This document shows positions 1-8,478 of a stretch of DNA of 49,850 nucleotides, piece by piece. The stretch is taken from contig MKVR01000020.1 of the NCBI GenBank assembly GCA_001899235.1, positions 71,208 through 121,057 on the forward strand, given 5' to 3'. The notes beneath the pieces were generated by a model. It saw only the letters and a program-made list of their open reading frames with translations, ran no database searches and was not told the origin of the DNA. Made by a program: the position numbers and the translations under genes. Source of the stretch: Nitrosospira sp. 56-18. Lineage in GTDB: Bacteria; Pseudomonadota; Gammaproteobacteria; Burkholderiales; Nitrosomonadaceae. How positions within the stretch are numbered: position 1 is the first letter of the stretch; the number at the start of each line of letters is the position of its first letter.

Positions 1-774
1 TCGCATGATGAAAACGTGGCCATCGCCTATGGCATGGGCATTACCGGGGAAAAAGTAGCGGAACGCTGGCAGGTCAGCCGCGAAGCCCAGGACGAATTCG
101 CGGTAACAAGTCATGCTCGAGCGCTTAAGGCGATCGAGGCGGGCGAATTCAGGCAGGAAATCGTGCCTTACACGGTGGAGGAGAAACGCCCGGATCTGGT
201 GGCGCACGAAATTCGTAATGTATCCGTAGTGCGCGACACGGACGAAGGTCCCCGCCCCGGAACCAATATGAAGACACTCGCAACATTGAAATCGGTGTTC
301 GACGCGCACGGCACGGTGACCGCCGGGAACAGTTCCCAGATGTCCGACGGCGCGGCAGCGGTCATCGTCGCGAGCGAAGCAGCGCTGAAGCGGTTCAACC
401 TCACTCCCCTCGCCCGGTTCGTGGGATATGCCGTGGCGGGCGTCCCTCCGGAGATCATGGGCATAGGCCCGATCAAGGCGATACCCAAGGTGCTGGACCA
501 GACAGGCCTGGCGCAGGATGATATCGAGTGGATCGAACTCAATGAAGCCTTCGCAGCGCAAAGCCTGGCCGTCATCAACGATCTGGGATTGGACCGCGCC
601 AAGGTCAACCCGCTTGGCGGGGCCATTGCGCTAGGACATCCCCTGGGAGCGACGGGCGCTATTCGTGTGGCCACGCTGGTGCATGGCTTGCGCCGCCATC
701 GGCAGAAATACGGAATGGTGACAATGTGCGTAGGCACCGGCATGGGCGCGGCGGGGGTATTCGAAGCACTGTGA
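1..774 (+). CDS. Thiolase (acetyl-CoA C-acetyltransferase family), 5' end outside the window
   Basis: This is the C-terminal 257 residues of a thiolase; the reading frame is open from base 1, so the N-terminal part with the acyl-accepting Cys lies upstream. Thiolases make or cleave acetoacetyl-CoA and longer 3-ketoacyl-CoAs in fatty acid or polyhydroxyalkanoate metabolism. Visible family motifs are NEAFA (about residue 181), the catalytic-His segment GGAIALGHPLGATG (about 205-218) and the C-terminal catalytic-Cys segment CVGTGMGAAG. The stop TGA is at 772-774. The sequence alone does not separate a biosynthetic thiolase (phaA/atoB) from a degradative one (fadA), so no symbol is given. The first in-frame start-like codon (GTG at 16) is not the real start. 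Confidence 0.93.
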   Translation, partial: SHDENVAIAYGMGITGEKVAERWQVSREAQDEFAVTSHARALKAIEAGEFRQEIVPYTVEEKRPDLVAHEIRNVSVVRDTDEGPRPGTNMKTLATLKSVFDAHGTVTAGNSSQMSDGAAAVIVASEAALKRFNLTPLARFVGYAVAGVPPEIMGIGPIKAIPKVLDQTGLAQDDIEWIELNEAFAAQSLAVINDLGLDRAKVNPLGGAIALGHPLGATGAIRVATLVHGLRRHRQKYGMVTMCVGTGMGAAGVFEAL

Positions 775-912
775 AGCTCCCTCGCCGCAATAGCGGTTTA
801 CCACGTGATCAGGGCAACAGGAATAGCTCAGCCTGCGGTGTGGGCTCGATGCCCTGCAGATGCAGATGATGGTCCGGAATTATCCCGAGTTATCTCGTAA
901 GGGCTTGAAGAG

Positions 913-1098
913 CTATTTTCCGAAATAGACGTAGCCTTTCTGCGGCACAGCCGATTCCTTGAAGCGCCTGCGCTCTTCCAGGTCCAGCTTCTTGTCCCAC
1001 CATATGGCTCGCGCTTCTTTCTGATCCTCCGCCAGTTTCGGATTTTTCTTGAACAACTCGCGCATGAACTTCGTGTGCTCGGATTCGTACAGTTCCAT
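913..1098 (-). CDS. DUF3460 family small protein
   Basis: The 61-residue product begins MELYESEHTKFMREL and contains the IWWDKK segment, which I recognise as the DUF3460 family, small cytoplasmic proteins found mostly in Betaproteobacteria and of unknown function. The ATG at 1096-1098 is chosen because an AGGAGA ribosome binding site lies just upstream on the minus strand; the longer open frame to 1368 is overlap with the next gene. It is charged (many Lys, Glu, Arg) and ends GYVYFGK, an aromatic tail typical of the family. It lies downstream of the spermidine synthase-like gene on the same strand, 133 bp away, and could be co-transcribed with it. Confidence 0.8.
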   Translation of the reverse strand: MELYESEHTKFMRELFKKNPKLAEDQKEARAIWWDKKLDLEERRRFKESAVPQKGYVYFGK

Positions 1099-1231
1099 CA
1101 GTCTCTCCTTTTTGCTGCTTCTTTCCCAGAGTGCCGCGCGAACTTTACCATAACCGCAACGCTTGCGCATCCTGGGCTTGCGGTTACTCCTCGTTCGCCG
1201 GCACGCGCAATTGCGGCAGAGGACAGGGATA

Positions 1232-1996
1232 TCAGAAGGATTTTCCCTGATGCAACTGCCTGACGTATTCCGGGAAAGACAGGGCAAGCTCTGTTTCGAG
1301 TTTTTTTGCGCGGGATGCCGCCTCTTCCCAGCCCGATCTCCCAAAACGGTGCTTGAAGGCAAAAACAATCAGGTTGCCATGCGGTTTCGCCGTCATCCTC
1401 GCCACACTGCAATCAAAACTGTTTTCGATCCGCTTGAGGCAGTCCTTCGTCACCCTTTCGCTGCTGAGCAGGTTGATCACCAATATACCTTTCGGATTCA
1501 AAGCGGCGCAGGCATCATCATAAAATTCCTGGCTGCATAGTGAGAGCGCCTGGCTGCCATCCTCGAACCCATCCACCATCAGGACATCCGCACAGGCGGG
1601 GTGGGACGCCACAAAAGTACTTCCTTCCGCTGTGATGACCTGCAAGCGCGCGTTATCGAGGGGAAGAAGGAAGTAGTCGCGCGCTGCAGCTACCACCTGC
1701 GGGCTGATTTCTATCACGGTAGTGTTCACCTGCGGCAAGCGGTTATAGACGAACTTCGCCAGCGAACCGCCTCCCAGGCCAATCATCAGGATGTTCCGCA
1801 ACTGGGGATAAAATGGCAGAAAAGCCATCATACAGCGCGTGTAGGCGAGCTCCAGATCATTGGGCGCGGTTAACCTCATGGCGCTCTGCACGCTGCTCGA
1901 ACCCAGGTGCAACATGCGAACACCGCTTTGCTCACTCACCTGGATACCCAGCTCTTCCATCCCTCGCCGCGGGCGCCACTTCGAAAATTCACCCAT
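1232..1996 (-). CDS. Spermidine synthase-like SAM-binding protein
   Basis: The 254-residue protein has the Rossmann methyltransferase core of the polyamine aminopropyltransferase family. It shows the nucleotide-binding loop MIGLGGGSLAKF (about 91-102), an acidic strand end VIEISP, and MVDGF at the position of the family's acidic catalytic region. Classical spermidine synthases (SpeE) use decarboxylated SAM and putrescine. This protein is shorter and lacks a clear N-terminal beta-hairpin domain, so it may be one of the SpeE-like methyltransferase paralogues common in Proteobacteria. The ATG at 1994-1996 is the furthest upstream convincing start. I would not assign spermidine production to it without a check of the putrescine-binding residues. 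Confidence 0.75.
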   Translation of the reverse strand: MGEFSKWRPRRGMEELGIQVSEQSGVRMLHLGSSSVQSAMRLTAPNDLELAYTRCMMAFLPFYPQLRNILMIGLGGGSLAKFVYNRLPQVNTTVIEISPQVVAAARDYFLLPLDNARLQVITAEGSTFVASHPACADVLMVDGFEDGSQALSLCSQEFYDDACAALNPKGILVINLLSSERVTKDCLKRIENSFDCSVARMTAKPHGNLIVFAFKHRFGRSGWEEAASRAKKLETELALSFPEYVRQLHQGKSF

Positions 1997-2226
1997 GAAC
2001 CAGAAGCTCTTGTCTAACTATCATTTCTTGCCTTGCCTGTTTATGAAGATGCTTTACAAGCCGGCGCTATTGGCCTACGTTTACGCCTTTACCTCCACTA
2101 TCCCTTATTGGACTGTCAACAGGAAACGCATGATTGGCAAGCGCGGCATGTCCCGAACCTGCTCGCTCTTTCCGCACTTTCCTCTTGCCGGTTCCCACGA
2201 ATGACGACAGGTACAGGCGGCTGCAT

Positions 2227-2739
2227 ATGGATAGATCATTTGCAAGTTTAATCCTCATTTCATTGACCGGCATTTTGTCCTCGTGTGCAAATATCGGCCT
2301 TAAGGAAGAAACGCAATCTCGTGGAGGGAAATTTGCAGGAAATCATGCCGCGCTAGCGCGTTGCGTGACGGACGGCCTGCGGTCGGATAGCCGATGGATG
2401 ATTCGTGAGCTCCAGTTTGAGGTGCGGCGGTATCCGCAACTTGCGGCAACCGAGATTTACGGGTATACGCTAAGCCACTTTCCCGGCATTTATGCCCGCA
2501 ACTCGCCCAGAAATCCCGACGCCGTGATCAGTTACGCGGCCCCGGTCGCGATAATCAATGGGCGGTATGCTCGGCCCGGCCCCTCCCATGCGGCATCTGT
2601 CCCCGATATTCCTCCCGATTATTCATTTGTTCTGACGCTGAAAAAGACCGACGACGAAACCGTCGTAGCCACGCTGAACGGGACAAAATATGAAGGCGGG
2701 ATAGCGTGGGAGAAGCTGGAAGCCTGCTCGGGCCGGTAG
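2227..2739 (+). CDS. Hypothetical lipoprotein, 170 aa
   Basis: I do not recognise the family. The ATG at 2227 is chosen because it directly precedes a lipoprotein signal: a short hydrophobic stretch SLILISLTGIL ending in the lipobox LSSC with Cys20. The mature part is mixed alpha/beta in composition, rich in Arg, Tyr and Pro, and contains two cysteines (CVTDG and LEACSGR) that could form a disulfide. It is predicted to be anchored in the outer or inner membrane facing the periplasm. An open frame extends upstream to 2134 but adds 31 residues without signal character. It is followed by a 434-bp gap that holds a family-2 repeat. Confidence 0.65.
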   Translation: MDRSFASLILISLTGILSSCANIGLKEETQSRGGKFAGNHAALARCVTDGLRSDSRWMIRELQFEVRRYPQLAATEIYGYTLSHFPGIYARNSPRNPDAVISYAAPVAIINGRYARPGPSHAASVPDIPPDYSFVLTLKKTDDETVVATLNGTKYEGGIAWEKLEACSGR

Positions 2740-3173
2740 AACGCTTCTCCTTCATACTGGGCAGACCAGGAGTTGCAACGCAGTCATGTGTCACTAATTG
2801 CGCAATTCGCCTTGTAGCGAACTCACCACGCAGGTGAACGTCGAGTATCGAGAAAGTCTTTGTGAATCATGACTCTAAACTGAGAAAAAACGGTCAACTG
2901 CCGGATTCCGATTCAGTCGGATGTTGGGCTTTTCTTTCCTTTCCAGGACCGCTCAGGCGTTAAAAAATCCGAACACAACGATTTGAGACGCGGTACGCGA
3001 TAGAATGTCGTTCATTTCCCGCTCATTTACAAAAAACGATCGCGAAACGAAGTGAATCCGGCGATTTCAAAGACAGCCATGCAGCGCTACATCGCGAGAA
3101 ACACCGGGAATAGCATGAAATAATAGCGGTGTATAACGGATGCGGCTTTTTAGCAAAATAATGTGAGTAGGAT
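2740..3173. other. Intergenic region, 434 bp
   Basis: No convincing gene is seen on either strand. The left half (about 2795-2909) is a copy of the 115-bp family-2 repeat. The right half is AT-richer and is probably the leader of the Sel1-repeat gene; it ends in a weak ribosome binding site (GTAGGAT) just before the ATG at 3174. No clear sigma70 promoter pair is visible. Confidence 0.5.
2795..2909 (+). repeat. Family-2 repeat, copy A
   Basis: This copy aligns through most of its length with 42720-42834 (same strand) and with the reverse complement of 16299-16413. Shared blocks are TTGTAGCGA, CTCACCACGCAGGTGAA, GTCGAGTATCG, AAAGTCTTTGTG, ATCATG and the end CAACTGCCGGATTC. The left terminal repeat is degenerate here, so the left boundary is approximate. 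It points the same way as both flanking genes. Confidence 0.75.
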
Positions 3174-4619
3174 ATGCGGTTGTTACCAGTAGCAGGGCTG
3201 GCGTTGTTTTTAATGGCCCTTCCGGTTCTCGCCGGGGATTTCGAAGAGGGAATGAAATTCGTCCTCGGCAAGGATTATGCAAAAGCGGCGGATGCCTTCC
3301 GCCGGGCCGCGGACCAGGGAAACGCGGACGCGCAATTCAACCTGGCCGTGATGTATTCGAAAGGACGAGGCGTACCGCAGAACAACCAGGAGGCGGCCCA
3401 TTGGTATCGCATGGCAGCCGACCAGGGGGATGTTCCCTCTCAATCGATGCTGGGCTTCATGTATCTGCGCGGCCAGGGCGTGACGCAGGATTATCAGCAG
3501 GCGATGCTCTGGTTTTTCAAGGCGGCCGACAAAGGCTACGCCGTAGCACAGCACAACCTGGGCGTCATGTATGCGAAAGGACAAGGGGTGGCGCAAGACT
3601 ACAAGCAGGCGATGGCCTGGTACCTCAAGGCAGCGGAACAGGGCCATGCGCCCGCCCAGGCAATTCTTGGCTACATGTATCTCAAGGGACAGGGAACCGA
3701 TGAAAACGACCAGCAGGCAGCCTCCTGGTATCGCAAGGCGGCCGAGGAAGGATATGCGGATGCACAATACGCGTTAGGCATACTTTATACGAAAGGCCGC
3801 GGGGTAGGGCAAAGTGATGAGGAAGCGCTCGCATGGTATCGCAAGGCGGCCGAACAAGGGAATGCGGATGCGCAATTCAATCTTGGCCTCGCCTATGCCA
3901 TGGGCAGAGGCGTCGCGCAGAACTACCAGGAAGCTGCCAACTGGTATGCAAAATCCGCGGAACAGGACAATGCGCGGGCGCAGTTCAAGCTCGCCGTGGC
4001 GTATGCAAAAGGACGGGGAGTAACTCAGGATGAGCCGGAGGCGGTATCCTGGTACCAAAGAGCGGCCGAACTGGGGAACGCGCCCGCGCAATACAACCTC
4101 GGCACCATGTACGCCAGCGGCAAGGGAGTGCCGAAAGATGATCACCAGGCAGTGTCCTGGTACCGTAAAGCTGCCGAACAGGGCGATCCGGACGCCCAGT
4201 TCAACCTGGGGGTACGCTACGACCACGGCCGGGGCGTGCCGAAAGACGAGCCCCAGGCTGTATCCTGGTATCGCAAGGCGGCGGAGCAGGGCTATGCGAG
4301 GGCTCAGTACGCGCTTGGGGTAAAATATGACAACGGCCAGGGCGTCGCCCAGGACTACGCGCAGGCGCTGGCGTTATACCGGCAGGCGGCGGAACAAGGC
4401 CATGCGGGAGCGCAAACCAATCTCGGCGTGCTTTTCTATAAGGGAAGCGGAATCAAGAAAGACTATGTCGAGGCCGACAAATGGTTCAACATCGCGAGCG
4501 CGGCTGACCATGAGGATGCGAAAGTCAACCGCAACCTGATGGAAAAACTCATGACGCCAGTACAGATTGCGGAGGCACAACGCCAGGCTACCGAGTGGTT
4601 GCAGACACAGCAGAAATGA
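3174..4619 (+). CDS. Secreted Sel1-repeat (TPR-like) protein, 481 aa
   Basis: The protein starts with a signal peptide (hydrophobic stretch to about residue 20, cleavage near VLAG) and then consists of 11 to 12 tandem 36-residue Sel1 repeats. The consensus unit is WYRKAAEQGxADAQxNLG followed by xxYxxGxGVxxD. Residues 36 to about 430 are almost entirely repeat; a short unique tail begins at LMEKLMTPVQI and ends TEWLQTQQK. Sel1 arrays form alpha-solenoids that bind proteins, and periplasmic members often serve envelope or cell-wall complexes, so a periplasmic scaffold role is the best inference. The 108-bp units are similar at DNA level too, which makes the gene prone to repeat gain or loss. 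Confidence 0.88.
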   Translation: MRLLPVAGLALFLMALPVLAGDFEEGMKFVLGKDYAKAADAFRRAADQGNADAQFNLAVMYSKGRGVPQNNQEAAHWYRMAADQGDVPSQSMLGFMYLRGQGVTQDYQQAMLWFFKAADKGYAVAQHNLGVMYAKGQGVAQDYKQAMAWYLKAAEQGHAPAQAILGYMYLKGQGTDENDQQAASWYRKAAEEGYADAQYALGILYTKGRGVGQSDEEALAWYRKAAEQGNADAQFNLGLAYAMGRGVAQNYQEAANWYAKSAEQDNARAQFKLAVAYAKGRGVTQDEPEAVSWYQRAAELGNAPAQYNLGTMYASGKGVPKDDHQAVSWYRKAAEQGDPDAQFNLGVRYDHGRGVPKDEPQAVSWYRKAAEQGYARAQYALGVKYDNGQGVAQDYAQALALYRQAAEQGHAGAQTNLGVLFYKGSGIKKDYVEADKWFNIASAADHEDAKVNRNLMEKLMTPVQIAEAQRQATEWLQTQQK

Positions 4620-4638
4620 TGCGGGGTTCCCGGGTTAT

Positions 4639-4821
4639 TTATTTCGACTGGCTGGTGCTACCCTTCTCCTTGGTAACGGGATTTTGCAGCGTATAGCCGT
4701 CTTCTTTCATCTTATAGCCGCCATAAGCACCAACTCCAGCGGCCGCAAGCAGCCAGCAACCCGAAAGCATGGGCATCATTCCCAGGAGTACAGCCAAGCG
4801 TATTATTTTCTTGATTTTCAT
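4639..4821 (-). CDS. Small lipoprotein, 60 aa
   Basis: The ATG at 4819-4821 gives MKIKKIIRLAVLLGMM, a typical lipoprotein signal ending in the lipobox LSGC with Cys22. The mature part is only about 39 residues, with a small Ala/Gly segment (LLAAAGVGAYGGYK) followed by a polar tail rich in Lys, Ser and Thr. The family is not recognised; small lipoproteins of this kind are common in ammonia-oxidising Betaproteobacteria. It converges on the Sel1-repeat gene with a 19-bp gap. A longer reading from 4908 adds an implausible hydrophobic N-terminus, so the shorter start is preferred. Confidence 0.65.
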   Translation of the reverse strand: MKIKKIIRLAVLLGMMPMLSGCWLLAAAGVGAYGGYKMKEDGYTLQNPVTKEKGSTSQSK

Positions 4822-5027
4822 TTTCAGTTCTTTCAGTAAAAAAAGTAATCCATTTCGTTTCAATAAGGGAAACAAGGAAATGTACGCCGAAAAATGGAAA
4901 AATGTCAATCGGCGCCCCCGTCGTCATGAATCGCCATGGGCTGGGATTACGCATGAGTTCTCCCCTCTCATCCCATCTTGACGTAAACTGGAGCTATCGT
5001 AACAGATTAAATTCGGGGAGTAATATC

Positions 5028-5513
5028 ATGGACGAAGCATCGAATTCCACCGCGCCCGCATGGATGAAGCGCTGTTTGGTTCTGGCGCTGACTGTTCTCC
5101 TGGCCGCGTGCCAATCCGCGGAAACCCGCCGCTTCGGGGCGGTACTCGGCAGTGTTGCAGGCTCCATTGGAGGAGGTTACCTCGGCTCCGCCTTGGGAGG
5201 CGGCACGGCCGGCCGCATTTTGGGGGCCGTTGCAGGCGGAGTCGCGGGATATTACGTGGGCACGACCGTTGGCGGCTATCTCGGAAAGGACGACCAGCAA
5301 AGAATGGCTAGCGCCTCGCAAAGAGCTTTCGAAACCGGCCAGACCCAGACTTTCAGCAGTCCGGATAGCGGAGTGAGAGGCACGGCCGAGGTCTTGCCTG
5401 CAACGCAGACGCAGCAGGCCAGCGGCGAATGCAAGACGATCCGGCAGACCGTGGTGCTCAAGGATGGCAGGACGGCGACCGAGGATGTGCGAAGCTGCAA
5501 AGAGGCGGGATAA
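5028..5513 (+). CDS. Glycine-zipper outer-membrane lipoprotein (17-kDa surface antigen type)
   Basis: The 161-residue product has a hydrophobic signal at about residues 16-26 ending in the lipobox LAAC (Cys28), then a glycine-zipper two-helix segment from about residue 37 to 84 (GAVLGSVAGSIGGG, then AGRILGAVAGGVAGYYVG). This is the pattern of the Rickettsia 17-kDa antigen family. The C-terminal part is hydrophilic with two Cys (GECKT and RSCKEAG) and a block resembling the family's conserved tail. It is predicted to sit in the outer membrane. The ATG at 5028 is preceded by GGGGAG, which decides the start; the upstream extension to 4902 is not credible. Confidence 0.8.
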   Translation: MDEASNSTAPAWMKRCLVLALTVLLAACQSAETRRFGAVLGSVAGSIGGGYLGSALGGGTAGRILGAVAGGVAGYYVGTTVGGYLGKDDQQRMASASQRAFETGQTQTFSSPDSGVRGTAEVLPATQTQQASGECKTIRQTVVLKDGRTATEDVRSCKEAG

Positions 5514-5658
5514 GCATCGCTCGTTTGCTGATCACCATCCTGCAACAAGCTCACTTACCTGCAATAGGCGGATGTGTATCAGTTCTTCCGGGGCTTGGAA
5601 ATTTCCGCGAGAAAATAAAGAAGATGCTTGAGGTTCCGGGTTTGGCCGGTTCCCGGTT

Positions 5659-5883
5659 TTATTTTCTGCGCCATTTGCCACCCTCTTTTTCATATTCTTT
5701 CTTTACCGCTGCCCACGCGACTTTATGCGCGGTTTCTTCGCGTGAAGCGTCTCCCCGCCTTTCGCCGGGGTCTTTATATTCATTCCATGCGCTGTTGAAT
5801 GCTGCACGATATATTTCTTGGGCATGCTTGGGCAATACGTTGATCACATTTTCCGGAAGGCCATCCAAAGTGTCATAAGGCAT
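5659..5883 (-). CDS. chaB: ChaB family protein
   Basis: The 74-residue protein begins MPYDTLDGLPENVINVLPKH, which matches the opening of ChaB (LP..V...LP.HAQ.IY..AFN.AW..Y), and ends in the family's Lys-rich helix KKEYEKEGGKWRRK. ChaB was first described as a putative regulator of the ChaA cation exchanger in Escherichia coli, but that role is poorly supported and chaA is not adjacent here. It is small and cytoplasmic. The start at 5881-5883 has an AGGA ribosome binding site upstream on the minus strand. The open frame extends 17 codons further but lacks a comparable site. Confidence 0.85.
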   Translation of the reverse strand: MPYDTLDGLPENVINVLPKHAQEIYRAAFNSAWNEYKDPGERRGDASREETAHKVAWAAVKKEYEKEGGKWRRK

Positions 5884-6146
5884 AAGGTTTTCCTGGAAGC
5901 TTTTTGAAAACCGTGCGGGCAAAATGAATATCAAACCCCACGGAGTGGGTATAAAAAACCTGATTCACTCAACCGCGAAGCGGCTCTACCTGAAATTGCA
6001 GGAAGGAGGAAGCGAGCCTGAAAGGCCTGCCGATAAGGCGAGGGGGAAAAGTAATTTTTCCACCAAGCCCCCTGTCGAAAACATCGGGCATCGCGGATCA
6101 CCCTTGTTTAGATAGAGCCGCATTTTCCATCTGGTCTGATACGGGA

Positions 6147-6407
6147 TTACTGCTTATACGGTTTCTTATTCATTTCTTCCTGATCCCTGTATTCATATTT
6201 CTCTTTCGGAGATAAATTCTTGGACTCCTTGTTTTCCATTATTTTGGAAGTCGACTCGTCCCCCTTTCCGCCCTTCCCATACTTGTCTTCCCATTTTTTT
6301 TCCTTGGAGTCGCGTGGTGCGTTATCCGAAGTATCGGCAGCAATCGCACCGAAGCTGCAAACAGCCGTGAAAGTGGTCAGAATAACGGTCGATATGAGTT
6401 TGTTCAT
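6147..6407 (-). CDS. Small exported hydrophilic protein, 86 aa
   Basis: I do not recognise the family. The N-terminus MNKLISTVILTTFTAVCSFG followed by AIAAD is a clear Sec signal peptide with an AxA-type cleavage site near residue 24. The mature 62 residues are extremely polar, dominated by Lys, Glu, Asp, Ser and Gly (for example KYGKGGKGDESTSK), and look intrinsically disordered. A periplasmic location is predicted. It stands alone between ChaB and a membrane protein, all on the minus strand but separated by more than 190 bp. Confidence 0.6.
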   Translation of the reverse strand: MNKLISTVILTTFTAVCSFGAIAADTSDNAPRDSKEKKWEDKYGKGGKGDESTSKIMENKESKNLSPKEKYEYRDQEEMNKKPYKQ

Positions 6408-6598
6408 TTCAAGCTCCCATCGTTAGTTGCGGCGGTTGATAAGAAACTGCGTTTCCATCGATAGGCACCTGTGCTGCTCTTGAATAGGATGTTTATTCGG
6501 GAAATCGTGGTGGCGCGGTTTTTTTGCTCGCCACCGCGATCGCGCAGGACAATGCCGTGCGCAAACGATAACCCGCGCGCTGGGAGACTATCGGTGCG

Positions 6599-7180
6599 CT
6601 ACCGCACGATAGGGAAAACGCCGTGCAGCTCCGACCTGACATCATCCCAGAACTTACTCAGCTTGATCTCAAGGGCTACGCGTTTTTCCGCCATCTCCGC
6701 TTCGCTTCGTCCGGCTGGTTGCCGTATTGAAAACTCTTCCAGATAAAGCTTGCGCAAATCTTCGAAACGGCCCCTGCTGGCCCCGCAGGCCAGCCATTCA
6801 TCCAGACAGGCCTCTTCCTCGCGGCGCAGCATTTGCGCCCTCTTGCCTTCATTTCGAAGATCGTACTTGTATGCCATGTATGCCACGGCTCCCAATAGCA
6901 TCATGACCGTGCCAACCTGCAATTCGCCGTAAACACCCTCATAAAAAAAATTGACGGCCAGGCCAGCAATTACCAGAACATAGACCGCAGGCATCAATTT
7001 GCTTTTTTCGAGGAATTTTCTTCTCTCCTCTATTTGCTCGATGCTGATGCATAGCGGTTTCATCTTGTCGCCAATCGCGATCAACTCCGTTTCCCTGCGC
7101 TCATAATCCGCCTTCCCGCTATCCGGCAAGTAATCAGCCGATTCCCTATATGACTCTTCGTTTTCTGTCACTTTTCCCAT
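6599..7180 (-). CDS. Hypothetical membrane protein with two TM helices and flanking coiled-coil regions
   Basis: The family is not recognised. The product has a charged N-terminal helix (about residues 1-60, with ERRKFLEKSK before the membrane), two hydrophobic helices (MPAVYVLVIAGLAVNFFYEG and VGTVMMLLGAVAYMAYKY) separated by a short loop, and a long charged C-terminal helix rich in Glu and Arg. Both long tails are probably cytoplasmic. The start is uncertain: the ATG at 7178-7180 has a GGGGA sequence immediately beside it, whereas a TTG at 7205-7207 has GGGAGG about 12 bases upstream and would add nine residues. Confidence 0.55.
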   Translation of the reverse strand: MGKVTENEESYRESADYLPDSGKADYERRETELIAIGDKMKPLCISIEQIEERRKFLEKSKLMPAVYVLVIAGLAVNFFYEGVYGELQVGTVMMLLGAVAYMAYKYDLRNEGKRAQMLRREEEACLDEWLACGASRGRFEDLRKLYLEEFSIRQPAGRSEAEMAEKRVALEIKLSKFWDDVRSELHGVFPIVR

Positions 7181-7362
7181 TCCCCATTCGCATATGCTAA
7201 TGCCCAAAACATACCTGAACCTCCCGCAAAAATCCCTTGTCTGCGGGACTTGCAGTGCACACTGTAAATTCTGGCAAACGGCTTGCTTTATCTACCAGAT
7301 CACCGGTTGCCAGGATGTAGCCCCGTCATCACTTTACTCCGCGTTCTCTGCTTAAGTAGACT

Positions 7363-7839
7363 TTATTTCTCTATCTCCTTCCCACGAAGCGCAAAGTAAA
7401 GCATAAAAACAACTACCAGGAGATTGAGCGCCAATGCGGCGAGACCCAGCCAGGTAACATGCTCACGCAACTCCAGAAGCTCAAAAGGTATATAAATCGC
7501 TCCGCTTGCCGCCGAAACCCATTGAGCCCACTTTTTGTAATACCAGAGACCATATGCCTCCACGAACCGGACAATGACATACAGGCCGGTACCCGCTGCA
7601 ATCAGGGGGATGTGCGGTTCTGTTATTTGTCTAGTCAGGTCGAGAAAGATACGAGGATACCGGGAGCCGGGGTTCAGATGGGAATGCGTTACTATCTGCT
7701 CGGCAATTCGTTGAGCATCATGATGGGCCAGGGAAAATAGGCCAAAGCCAACCAGCAATACCAGCGCGCCTTTGAAAGCCTCGACAAGCGCGATCGTGCG
7801 CATCGTTTTTGAAGCAGCGTTTGCAATCCGGAATGGCAT
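7363..7839 (-). CDS. DUF2127 family membrane protein
   Basis: The 158-residue protein has the layout of DUF2127 predicted membrane proteins. It has an N-terminal helix starting near AFKGALVLLVGFGLFSL, a periplasmic or cytoplasmic loop, a central segment with ETxxLxxxYKKWAQW-like features (VEAYGLWYYKKWAQWVS), and two further helices near the C-terminus (WLGLAALALNLLVVVFMLYF). The function of the family is unknown. It appears monocistronic: the next minus-strand gene upstream is beyond 8.1 kb, and the gene downstream is separated by about 180 bp. Confidence 0.75.
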   Translation of the reverse strand: MPFRIANAASKTMRTIALVEAFKGALVLLVGFGLFSLAHHDAQRIAEQIVTHSHLNPGSRYPRIFLDLTRQITEPHIPLIAAGTGLYVIVRFVEAYGLWYYKKWAQWVSAASGAIYIPFELLELREHVTWLGLAALALNLLVVVFMLYFALRGKEIEK

Positions 7840-7958
7840 GCAAAGATGGTAACCTGATATTTATTCGTAAATAATATTACCTTTCAGAAGGACAGAGGGG
7901 TTTTCCAAACGTGATGATCGCGGCAGCCAGATAATCCTGCGAGCTTCAGACTACTACC

Positions 7959-8192
7959 ATGATGAACATCCCTATTCCAGACAGCACACAATGGCTGGGT
8001 TTCTCTGCCTGCCTATCCATCTTTCTATTTTGCTCCGGCTGTTCATCGCAACAGCTTTACACTATTGGCCAATCCTGGCAACGCAACAACTGTAATAGAC
8101 TTGTCGATGAGCACGAGCGAACCAGATGCGCCGCAAATGCTGACGTGCCATATGCAATATTCAAGCGCGAGACCGATGAAAGCAAAAAATAG
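7959..8192 (+). CDS. Small cysteine-containing lipoprotein, 77 aa
   Basis: The N-terminal hydrophobic stretch LGFSACLSIFLFCSGC ends in a lipobox-like sequence with Cys28. The mature 50 residues contain two further Cys in NNCNRLVDEHERTRCAANA, a spacing suggesting a small disulfide loop. I have seen similar short lipoproteins (GQSWQRNxCN...ERxRC) in other Betaproteobacteria but know no function. Gene is plus-strand, isolated, and ends just before a degenerate antitoxin fragment and the left end of the tRNA-Arg island. Confidence 0.55.
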   Translation: MMNIPIPDSTQWLGFSACLSIFLFCSGCSSQQLYTIGQSWQRNNCNRLVDEHERTRCAANADVPYAIFKRETDESKK

Positions 8193-8193
8193 C

Positions 8194-8361
8194 CTAAGAA
8201 AGCAGGACCTCCATCTTCCCAGAAACTTCGCCGGCTACCGCTTCTCCTTTATTTAGCTGTTCTTCGCCTACAGCCAGTTTTGCCTGCAACCTTGCGAGTT
8301 TCGTCTGCTGGCATTCCCGCGCTGACATAACCACGGCAACCCTCCGCCCATGTTTTTCAAT
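8194..8361 (-). pseudogene. Remnant of a Phd/YefM-type antitoxin gene
   Basis: On the minus strand the frame ending at the TAG of 8194-8196 reads AIEKHGRRVAVVMSARE and then KLARLQAKLAVGEEQLNKGE. The first block resembles the core of Phd/YefM antitoxins (xxKHGRPVAVVxSxEEY) and the second their C-terminal helix. The conserved Tyr is replaced by Cys, and no start codon or N-terminal DNA-binding part is present upstream before the tRNA fragment at 8403, so the gene is broken. No toxin gene follows. It may be debris of an earlier insertion at the same tRNA. Confidence 0.45.
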
Positions 8362-8402
8362 GGCAGAGCAGAATGAGATCTGGCAGAAATACCGCTTCTC
8401 GA

Positions 8403-8449
8403 TATGGCGCCCTGAACACGAATCGAACGTGTGACCTACCCCTTAGGAG
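8403..8449 (-). repeat. Left attachment repeat: 47-bp copy of the tRNA-Arg(CCU) 3' part
   Basis: These 47 bp are identical to 12992-13038 and correspond to the 3' part of tRNA-Arg(CCU), from the anticodon loop through the T arm to the CCA end, plus two flanking bases. The match ends abruptly at 8450. Such a duplication is the signature of site-specific integration into a tRNA gene, with the functional copy kept at the other end of the element. Confidence 0.9.
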
Positions 8450-8478
8450 TTTCTCAGCCTCATCATTTACCAATATTG

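Noticed and set aside
3571-4539. Several overlapping Arg-rich ORFs within the Sel1 gene
   Set aside because: They come from the repetitive codon pattern in a shifted frame; each repeats the same low-complexity text.
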